Positions 37,368 through 43,805 of a DNA stretch of 55,942 bases are shown here, piece by piece. Each line of letters begins with the position of its first letter. Positions within the stretch are counted from its first letter, which is position 1. Under the pieces are notes generated by a model, which was not told the DNA's origin, searched no databases, and worked only from the letters and a program-made list of their open reading frames with translations. The stretch lies in assembly GCA_021780495.1 (NCBI GenBank), contig JAJXYO010000066.1, forward strand, positions 1-55,942. The letters run 5' to 3'. Position numbers and translations under genes: made by a program. The stretch is from Deltaproteobacteria bacterium (lineage in GTDB: Bacteria > Desulfobacterota > Desulfuromonadia > Geobacterales > Pseudopelobacteraceae).

Positions 37368-39784
37368 AGCCGTTTCTCCAAGCCATCCGCGAGCAGGTTC
37401 TCATTCTCGATGGTGCTATGGGCACCATGCTGCAGGAGCGTGGCCTGAAACCCGGCCAGTCACCCGAGGAACTCAACCTGACTATGCCGCAGGTGGTTGC
37501 CTCGGTGCATCGCGACTACCTTGAGGCCGGTGCTGACATCATTATTACCAATACCTTTGGCGGTTCCCGTTTCAAGCTGGCCCATTACGGCCTGGAGGGG
37601 CGGCTGGCCGAGATCAACGCCCGCGCCGTGCAGATCGCCCGTGCCGAGGCCGGAGGCAGGGCGTATGTCGGGGCATCAATCGGCCCGACCGGCCAGTTTG
37701 TTGAGCCATTGGGCGAGGTCTCGTTCGACATGATGAAAGATGCCTTTCGCGAACAGGCCCAGGCCTTGGTGGATGCCGGCGCTGACCTGATCAGCCTGGA
37801 AACGTTTCTGGATATCAAGGAATGTCGTGCCGCAGTGATCGGTATCCGCGAGGTTTCCGCCAGCATACCGGTCATCGCCATGCTGACCTTTGACGACAAC
37901 GGCCGCTCGGTGCTGGGCACTTCGCCCGAGGCCGCCGCCATTACCTTGACCGCGGCCGGTGCCGATATCGTCGGTTCTAACTGTGGCCTGGGTGTGGACG
38001 GTATTTTTGATATTCTTTGCCGTATGCGCACGGTGACCCATCTGCCGCTGATCTCCCAGGCCAACGCCGGGCTGCCGCAGTTAATAGACGGCAAAACCAT
38101 CTTCCCCGGCACCCCTGACGAGATGACCGCCTACCACGAACGCATGATCGATCTTGGCGTCCGGGTGATCGGTGGCTGTTGCGGCACAACGCCCGCCCAT
38201 ATCCGTGCCATGAAGACTGCCCTTGCCAGCCAGCAACGGACATGGTCGCCACGGACTGCATCTGCCGGCGTCACCTTGCTCTCCAGCCGTGCTGGCTGGT
38301 CTGCCGTCGGGGGCGATAATAAAACCGCAATCATTGGCGAACGGATCAACCCTACCGGCAAAAAATTGTATTCTCAGGAACTGTTTGACGGCAAAGTGGC
38401 CTACATTCGCCGTGAGGCAATGGAACAGGTGGCGATGGGAGCCACCCTGCTTGACATTAATGTTGGCGCTCCGGGCATCGATGAGCCCCTGGCCATGGAA
38501 CGGGCCGTGTTCTGCGTTACTGCCGCCGCAAGTGCGCCGGTCGTACTGGACTCGTCCAGTCCGGCCGCCTTGGAGCGCGGCTTGAAGGCGGCTGACGGTA
38601 AGGTGCTGATCAACTCGGTGTCCGGCGAGGCCAAGAGCTTGCGACGCGTGTTGCCGCTGGCCAAGAAATACGGGGCAGCGGTGATTGGTCTGACGCTCGA
38701 TAACAAGGGGATCCCCGACAGTGCCGAGGGGCGCCTGGCCATTGCCCGGCGCATCCGCAACGCTGCCCGGCGGCAGGGTATACCCGATGCCGACATCATC
38801 ATTGATTGTCTGACCCTGACGGTTAGCGCCGAGCAGAAGCGCGCTGCCGAGACCCTGCGCACCATCCGGCTGGTCAAGGACAAACTGGGGTTGTCCACGG
38901 TGTTGGGGGTCAGCAACATCTCCTTCGGACTGCCGCAACGCCCTCTGATCTCTTCGGCTTTTTTTGCCATGGCCATGGCGTCCGGGCTGGATGCGGCCAT
39001 CATCAACCCCAAAGACCGGGCCATGATGGATGCCTGGCGATCCGCCATGGTTCTGCTTAACCGCGATCACCAGGCTGCAGTCTATATCGAGGCCTACCGC
39101 GGTGACCAGCCAAGCAGCGCCGTAATGCCCGCTGTTTCCGATATACCTTATACTATCCGTGAGCGTCTGACCCAGGCGGTCATAGATGGCGACCGCGACG
39201 GCATTGTGGCACTGGTGGAGCAGGCCTTTGTCGAAGGGATGACGCCCATGCAGGTCAGCAGTGAAGGTTTTCTGCCGGGACTGGAGGAGGTCGGACGGCG
39301 TTTTGAGAAAAACATCTTCTTTCTGCCCCAGGTGATGCAGTCAGCCGATACCATGCAGGCCGGGTTCGCCCGTTTGAAGGTGGAAATGAAGGGGAAGAGC
39401 TTTGAAAGCCGTGGACGGATTTTGATGGCCACGGTGGAGGGGGATATTCATGACATCGGCAAGAATATCGTCTGCACCCTGCTCGAAAACCATGGCTTCG
39501 AGGTCTTTGATATCGGCAAGAACGTGTCGGCTGCCACCATCATTGCCAAGGCAAAGGAGTTCTCGGTCCAGGCGGTTGGACTGTCGGCCCTGATGACCAC
39601 CACCATGTCCGAGATGGATAACGTCATCAAGAAGCTCCGGTCTGCCGGGGTCAAGACCTTTACCATGGTCGGCGGGGCGGTGGTGACCCAGGAGTACGCT
39701 GACCGTATCGGCGCCGACCTGTATGCCCGCGATGCCATGGAGGCGGTGGCCAAGGTAAAGCAGCTGTTCGCAATCGAGGAGTAG
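37364..39784 (+). CDS. metH: Short-form B12-dependent methionine synthase
   Basis: 806 residues; E. coli MetH is about 1230. Domains in order: homocysteine-binding zinc barrel (1-285, metal cysteines in SNCGLGVDG and GGCCGTTPAH); pterin-binding methyltetrahydrofolate barrel (310-565, IIGERINPTGKK, LDINVGAPGID); the helical cap; and the cobalamin-binding Rossmann domain with the axial histidine H696 in EGDIHDIGKN. The chain ends there, so the S-adenosylmethionine reactivation domain is missing. A separate reactivation protein must repair oxidised cobalamin, or the anaerobic cell tolerates its absence. Depends on the cobalamin made by genes such as cobJQ-cbiB-cobD in this window. No B12 riboswitch is seen upstream. 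Confidence 0.93.
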   Translation: MKPFLQAIREQVLILDGAMGTMLQERGLKPGQSPEELNLTMPQVVASVHRDYLEAGADIIITNTFGGSRFKLAHYGLEGRLAEINARAVQIARAEAGGRAYVGASIGPTGQFVEPLGEVSFDMMKDAFREQAQALVDAGADLISLETFLDIKECRAAVIGIREVSASIPVIAMLTFDDNGRSVLGTSPEAAAITLTAAGADIVGSNCGLGVDGIFDILCRMRTVTHLPLISQANAGLPQLIDGKTIFPGTPDEMTAYHERMIDLGVRVIGGCCGTTPAHIRAMKTALASQQRTWSPRTASAGVTLLSSRAGWSAVGGDNKTAIIGERINPTGKKLYSQELFDGKVAYIRREAMEQVAMGATLLDINVGAPGIDEPLAMERAVFCVTAAASAPVVLDSSSPAALERGLKAADGKVLINSVSGEAKSLRRVLPLAKKYGAAVIGLTLDNKGIPDSAEGRLAIARRIRNAARRQGIPDADIIIDCLTLTVSAEQKRAAETLRTIRLVKDKLGLSTVLGVSNISFGLPQRPLISSAFFAMAMASGLDAAIINPKDRAMMDAWRSAMVLLNRDHQAAVYIEAYRGDQPSSAVMPAVSDIPYTIRERLTQAVIDGDRDGIVALVEQAFVEGMTPMQVSSEGFLPGLEEVGRRFEKNIFFLPQVMQSADTMQAGFARLKVEMKGKSFESRGRILMATVEGDIHDIGKNIVCTLLENHGFEVFDIGKNVSAATIIAKAKEFSVQAVGLSALMTTTMSEMDNVIKKLRSAGVKTFTMVGGAVVTQEYADRIGADLYARDAMEAVAKVKQLFAIEE

Positions 39785-39787
39785 CGC

Positions 39788-39827
39788 AGGCTTTGCCGGT
39801 GTTCAAAAAGCCTTCTGACCCTTTTTT
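39788..39827 (+). terminator. Terminator after metH
   Basis: AGGCTTT (39788-39794) pairs with AAAGCCT (39807-39813) around a 12-base loop; a run of six T follows at 39822-39827. Ends the murI-GerMN-metH unit. Confidence 0.5.
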
Positions 39828-39934
39828 CATGGGAGAGGGAAACGGTTCGTAGCTCTGGTTACTTAACACGTTGCAATCACCTGTTCTTATGTGCTAGATT
39901 TCAAAGTACGTCATTTCGCGTATAGGTGTTTCCG

Positions 39935-40483
39935 ATGGTTCTCGGCTTTAATCACAATGTCACATACAAGGGAGAGGTCTTCCACGTCCAGACCGAGGAT
40001 AGTGGCATCAAAAACCCGCACATCATCACCTTGCTCTACCGTGGCGGCGTGATCCTGTGTTCCAAGAAGACCAGCTACGCCGATATCCTCATGATGGAAA
40101 ACCTTGAGTCGGTGGTGGAAGAGCTGATGAAGGCCCAGCACAAGGAACTCATGCGGCGGCTCAAGTCGGGAGAGTTTGATGAGCGTGCCTTCTCGATCCA
40201 GGCCCCTCTGCTGGAAAACTACGAGATTCCTTCCCCCAAACCTGAAACAAACACCGTCCCGTCCCCCAAGCCGGTACTCGAAGCCAAACGGATTGACGAG
40301 ATTTTCTCCACCCCTCCTGTATCCCAGACCGCTTCTGCCAAATCCGATCTATCTCTTCTCTTTGCACTCCCTGCCCAAAAGACGGCAGCTCCCGCAACAC
40401 CGACACCCGCAGAAAAGCCAACAAAGGAAGTCGTGAGCCTCGATGAAGCCATTCTTAACTTCTTCGGCGCCAATGATAAATAA
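39935..40483 (+). CDS. Conserved-looking protein of unknown function
   Basis: 182 residues from ATG 39935 (AGGTG six bases before; a GTG at 39926 is also possible). The N-terminal 85 residues look like a compact folded domain: MVLGFNHNVTYKGEVFHVQTEDSG, NPHIITLLYRGGVILCSKKTSYADIL and a helical VVEELMKAQHKELMRRLKSGEFD. The remaining half is Pro/Ala/Thr/Ser-rich and probably disordered, closing with a short helix (SLDEAILNFFGAN). No membrane segment or catalytic motif is seen. I believe similar proteins occur in Geobacter, where the role is unknown. Confidence 0.7.
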   Translation: MVLGFNHNVTYKGEVFHVQTEDSGIKNPHIITLLYRGGVILCSKKTSYADILMMENLESVVEELMKAQHKELMRRLKSGEFDERAFSIQAPLLENYEIPSPKPETNTVPSPKPVLEAKRIDEIFSTPPVSQTASAKSDLSLLFALPAQKTAAPATPTPAEKPTKEVVSLDEAILNFFGANDK

Positions 40484-40546
40484 CCCGCTGACAACACCAT
40501 ATAGTATCCACCCGTTTGGTTCGCTACTCCGGTCAGGAGACCTGCC

Positions 40547-42064
40547 TTGTTTAAAAGTCTGACGACCCGCATCATAGTAACCACCATCACCCTGCTGGTG
40601 TGCGGCATATTCATTTATGCCACCTTTAACGTTCGCTATCAGCAGTCGCAACTGATCGACACCGCTCGTGAGAGCACCGAGTTGCTGCTTCATACGGTTG
40701 AGAGCAGTATTTACAATACCATGCATCTCGGCAATGTTCAGGATGTCAGTTCAATACTCTCCATGGTTGGCCAGCATAATCAACTGGTCAGCGTGAGGAT
40801 CTTCCACCCTCACGGGATTATTCTGCGCTCTTCCAATCCATCCGAGGTTGGCAGAGTCGTTGGTGTGGATGATTACAAGCTCTATCAGAGCCCCAAAAAT
40901 TACGGCATATTTGATCTGCCTCCCTATGGCGAGGTACTGGGCATGGTCAAGCCGATCTATAATGAACCGATTTGTCATACCTGCCACGGCACAAAAACCA
41001 AGATTATCGGTATCCTCAATATAGATTACTCGCTGAAGCGCACCAAGATGCAGATGGTGGCCGCTTCGCGGATCTTTATCGCCTCATCCATTGCCATAAC
41101 CGTCTTTCTGGCCATCACCATATCCTTGATCCTGCTGAAATTCGTAAAGAAGCCGCTGGACAGGATTATCGAAAAGATGTCGCAGGTTGAAAAGGGCGAT
41201 TTGAGCGTGCGCATCCAGTACAACGGCAAGGATGAAATCGGTCGCCTGATCAGCAGCTTCAACTCCATGGTGGATCGACTCGATGTTGCCAAGGTCGAGT
41301 TGGAACAGTTTCATTTTCAGCAATTGGAACGGGCAGACCGGCTGGCCTCTATCGGTGAAATGGCTGCCGGCATTGCCCATGAGATCAAAAACCCGTTGGC
41401 CGGTATTTCGGCTGCAATCACGATCATAAGGGATGACATCCCTGTCGTTGACCCGCGCAACTCTATTCTGGGTGAGGTGCTGCAACAGGTGCAGCGGCTG
41501 GACAAGACCGTCAACGACCTGCTGTTTTTCGGCAAGCCGTCTCTACCGGAGCTTTCATGTATCGATATCAACGAGGTACTCAACATGACCTGCAAATTTG
41601 CCTCTCAGCATCGCAGCGTCATGAATATAGAAAAGCAGATCAACCTGGCGCCTGATTTACCTCCGGTCTACGCGGACGGTAAGCAGATGCAGCAGGTTTT
41701 CCTCAATCTTATCCTGAATGCCTTTCAGGCAATGGCTGGCGGCGGCACGCTCACAATTACCACATGCAAGGCATTTCGTCAGGACAAGGAGTTTGTCCGG
41801 ATCGATGTGGCCGACACAGGTTCCGGAATCCCGCCGCAGATTCTGGAGAAGATATTTACGCCGTTCTTTACCACCAAGGCCCAGGGAACCGGTCTGGGGT
41901 TGCCGATCTGCTGTAAGCTGGTCAATTTGCATAATGGAGATATCCGGGTCACCAGCGACGATCACAATGGGAGCGTCTTTACCATAGAGCTTCCGGCCTG
42001 CAATATGAATGATAGCGATGTACCAAGGAGAGAGGATGAAACTCAACAAGATACTGGTTGTTGA
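40547..42064 (+). CDS. Sensor histidine kinase with a periplasmic c-heme site
   Basis: 505 residues with a TTG start at 40547 (CAGGAGA upstream). Membrane helix 1 is about 8-26 and helix 2 about 173-197. The roughly 145-residue periplasmic domain between them contains one c-heme motif, CHTCH, at 143-147, in [22 protein letters not shown]. This fits the Tll0287/DUF3365-like heme sensor layout in which a c-heme precedes the last strand. Then HAMP (198-250), a HisKA with the phosphorylated H278 in [16 protein letters not shown], and a HATPase with [40 protein letters not shown]. Likely senses redox state or a small ligand through the heme. Overlaps the next gene, an NtrC-type regulator, by 29 bases. 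Confidence 0.9.
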   Translation: MFKSLTTRIIVTTITLLVCGIFIYATFNVRYQQSQLIDTARESTELLLHTVESSIYNTMHLGNVQDVSSILSMVGQHNQLVSVRIFHPHGIILRSSNPSEVGRVVGVDDYKLYQSPKNYGIFDLPPYGEVLGMVKPIYNEPICHTCHGTKTKIIGILNIDYSLKRTKMQMVAASRIFIASSIAITVFLAITISLILLKFVKKPLDRIIEKMSQVEKGDLSVRIQYNGKDEIGRLISSFNSMVDRLDVAKVELEQFHFQQLERADRLASIGEMAAGIAHEIKNPLAGISAAITIIRDDIPVVDPRNSILGEVLQQVQRLDKTVNDLLFFGKPSLPELSCIDINEVLNMTCKFASQHRSVMNIEKQINLAPDLPPVYADGKQMQQVFLNLILNAFQAMAGGGTLTITTCKAFRQDKEFVRIDVADTGSGIPPQILEKIFTPFFTTKAQGTGLGLPICCKLVNLHNGDIRVTSDDHNGSVFTIELPACNMNDSDVPRREDETQQDTGC

Positions 42065-43409
42065 CGATGAACACCTGATACGCTGGTCGCTGGAACAGAA
42101 TCTCAAAAAACAGGGCTACGACATCATTACGGCCGGTACCGGCGAGGATGCGCTGCGTATGGCCCGTGAACAGCAGCCCGATCTTGTCCTGCTGGATATC
42201 CAGCTGCCCGGGATCAGCGGCATCGAAGTCCTTGAAAAAATCAAGGACTTCGACGACGAGATTATCGTTGTCATGCTGACGGCCCATGGCGGTCTGGAAA
42301 CGGCAGTCAACGCCATGCGCCTGGGGGCCCACGATTATGTCAGCAAGCCGTTCAATCTCGACGAGCTCTCCATCATCATCAAAAAGGCCCTGGAGAACTG
42401 TGACCTCAAACGCGAGGTAGCCAGGCTACGTACGGAAACCAAAAAAACCGCCCCCAATATAATCGGGCAAAGCCGTCAGACCAAGTATCTGATGGAGGTG
42501 CTGGACAAGGTTGCCCGGAGTGAAGCCTCCACCGTGCTGGTGCAGGGCGAGTCGGGCACCGGCAAGGAGCTGGTTGCCAAATGGATACACTATAGTTCAA
42601 ACCGGGCCGAGAAGCCGTTTATTGCCATTAACTGCGCTGCCGTACCGGCAACGCTGCTGGAGAGTGAGCTGTTCGGACATGAAAAGGGTGCCTTTACTGA
42701 TGCCAAGGCAACCAAAAAAGGACTCTTTGAGCTGGCCGATGGCGGCACGGTCTTTCTGGATGAGATTGGCGACATGGAGATGGGTATGCAGGCCAAGCTG
42801 CTCCGCTTTCTCGAAGACCGTTCATTCCGGCGCATCGGCGGCGGACGCGTCTTTACCGTTGATGTGCGTATTATCTCAGCTACCAACAAGGATCTGCAGA
42901 AATCCATAGAGGAAAAAACGTTTCGCAACGACCTCTACTACCGGCTGCAGGTTATTCCGATCTTTCTGACGCCGCTGCGGGAACGTAAAGAGGATATCGT
43001 AGATCTGGCAACACATTTTGTGGATATGTATAATAAGGATTTCAATAAAAAGGTTCAGGGGGTTGCCGGAATGGCCGAGCGTATGATGCTCGATTACAGC
43101 TGGCCGGGCAACGTGCGTGAACTCAAGAATGTCATCGAACGCGCCATCATCCTGGGAAATGACGATACACTCCTGCTGGAACATCTTCCGCTGGAGATTG
43201 TCGCCAAATCCTGTCCGCAGGTAGCCGGTACTCCCACGTCGGTCTTCCGTCTTCCGCCGGAAGGTATCGATATTGAAGAGGTTGAGAAGGAACTGATTCG
43301 TCAGGCCCTTGAAATTACGGAATGGAATCAATCCAAAGCCGCCAAAAAGCTTAATCTTGGTATAGACGCGTTCCGCTATCGCATGAAGAAATTCGGTTAT
43401 CTGAAATAA
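42036..43409 (+). CDS. NtrC-family sigma-54 response regulator
   Basis: 457 residues from ATG 42036, which has AAGGAG at 42025-42030. Receiver domain 1-120 with [10 protein letters not shown], phosphoaspartate D54 in VLLDIQLPG and lysine in VSKPFN. The AAA+ sigma-54 domain has GESGTGKE, the contact loop as GAFTDA instead of GAFTGA, and GTVFLDEIGDME. A Fis-type helix-turn-helix closes it (NQSKAAKKLNLGIDAFRYRMKKFGY). It is the evident partner of the heme-motif kinase. About 110 bases downstream of its stop is a near-perfect sigma-54 promoter facing the cytochrome genes, which makes that operon its probable target. The GAFTDA loop departs from consensus and would normally affect sigma-54 contact, but such variants exist in active proteins. 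Confidence 0.92.
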   Translation: MKLNKILVVDDEHLIRWSLEQNLKKQGYDIITAGTGEDALRMAREQQPDLVLLDIQLPGISGIEVLEKIKDFDDEIIVVMLTAHGGLETAVNAMRLGAHDYVSKPFNLDELSIIIKKALENCDLKREVARLRTETKKTAPNIIGQSRQTKYLMEVLDKVARSEASTVLVQGESGTGKELVAKWIHYSSNRAEKPFIAINCAAVPATLLESELFGHEKGAFTDAKATKKGLFELADGGTVFLDEIGDMEMGMQAKLLRFLEDRSFRRIGGGRVFTVDVRIISATNKDLQKSIEEKTFRNDLYYRLQVIPIFLTPLRERKEDIVDLATHFVDMYNKDFNKKVQGVAGMAERMMLDYSWPGNVRELKNVIERAIILGNDDTLLLEHLPLEIVAKSCPQVAGTPTSVFRLPPEGIDIEEVEKELIRQALEITEWNQSKAAKKLNLGIDAFRYRMKKFGYLK

Positions 43410-43477
43410 GTTTCGAGCCCGGTGCCCGGAAAAAATAGGCAGAGGGTTATAATTACACGTGTCTGGGGACAGAATGG

Positions 43478-43513
43478 ATGGGTGCATTATCTGGTAGCAG
43501 ATGGTGCACCCAT
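43478..43513. other. 16-bp hairpin between the regulator and the cytochrome promoter
   Basis: ATGGGTGCATTATCTG, loop GTAG, CAGATGGTGCACCCAT: a continuous stem with two G-T wobbles, followed by TTTT that runs straight into the -24 box of the sigma-54 promoter. It could be the terminator of the regulator gene or a protein-binding dyad at about -47. Confidence 0.7.
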
Positions 43514-43515
43514 TT

Positions 43516-43531
43516 TGGCATCACTGTTGCA
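43516..43531 (+). promoter_or_regulatory. Sigma-54 promoter of the cytochrome operon
   Basis: TGGCAT (43516-43521), five bases, TTGCA (43527-43531). It matches the TGGCAC-N5-TTGCA consensus except for one base, with the invariant GG and GC at the right spacing. Transcription would start near 43543, about 263 bases before the first cytochrome ATG. A sigma-54 activator is encoded immediately upstream. Confidence 0.75.
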
Positions 43532-43543
43532 GATATGGTCTTG

Positions 43544-43558
43544 TGCATGCTGCATGCA
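43544..43558. promoter_or_regulatory. Palindrome at the predicted transcription start
   Basis: TGCATGC-T-GCATGCA is a perfect 15-base palindrome beginning at the expected start of the sigma-54 transcript. Its position suits an operator for a repressor, but no binding protein is known. Confidence 0.35.
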
Positions 43559-43805
43559 ATGCCGGTGTCCTCGGGGGCGTGCAGTAGTATTGTGAAGGAT
43601 ATCAAAGACATGTGTATGGGCGGTGTGCTCGAAATGCACTTTGGGTAAGCGACGTCTGGCAGGTCACCGCGGTTATTTAGCGGTCTGACGGTTATGCTGT
43701 AACGCCACTTCACCGAGCTTGCTTCATAATGGTTAGTAGTACCGTTTCAAGTGGATTGAGATGGAAATGGCAGGTCACTTTAACAGGAGAGAAAAGGAGA
43801 GAGGT
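43559..43805 (+). other. Long 5' leader of the first cytochrome gene
   Basis: About 245 bases without a credible frame. I looked for a GEMM-type cyclic-dinucleotide riboswitch, common before Geobacter cytochrome genes, and did not see its conserved bases. The end of the leader has the ribosome binding site AAAAGGAGAG. Confidence 0.4.

Noticed and set aside
43453..43713. 86-residue minus-strand frame in the cytochrome promoter region
   Set aside because: It covers the sigma-54 promoter and dyads, has no supported start and looks random.
43559..43805. Possible GEMM cyclic-dinucleotide riboswitch before the first cytochrome
   Set aside because: Such riboswitches are common before Geobacter cytochromes, but the conserved core bases and tetraloop-receptor elements were not found here.
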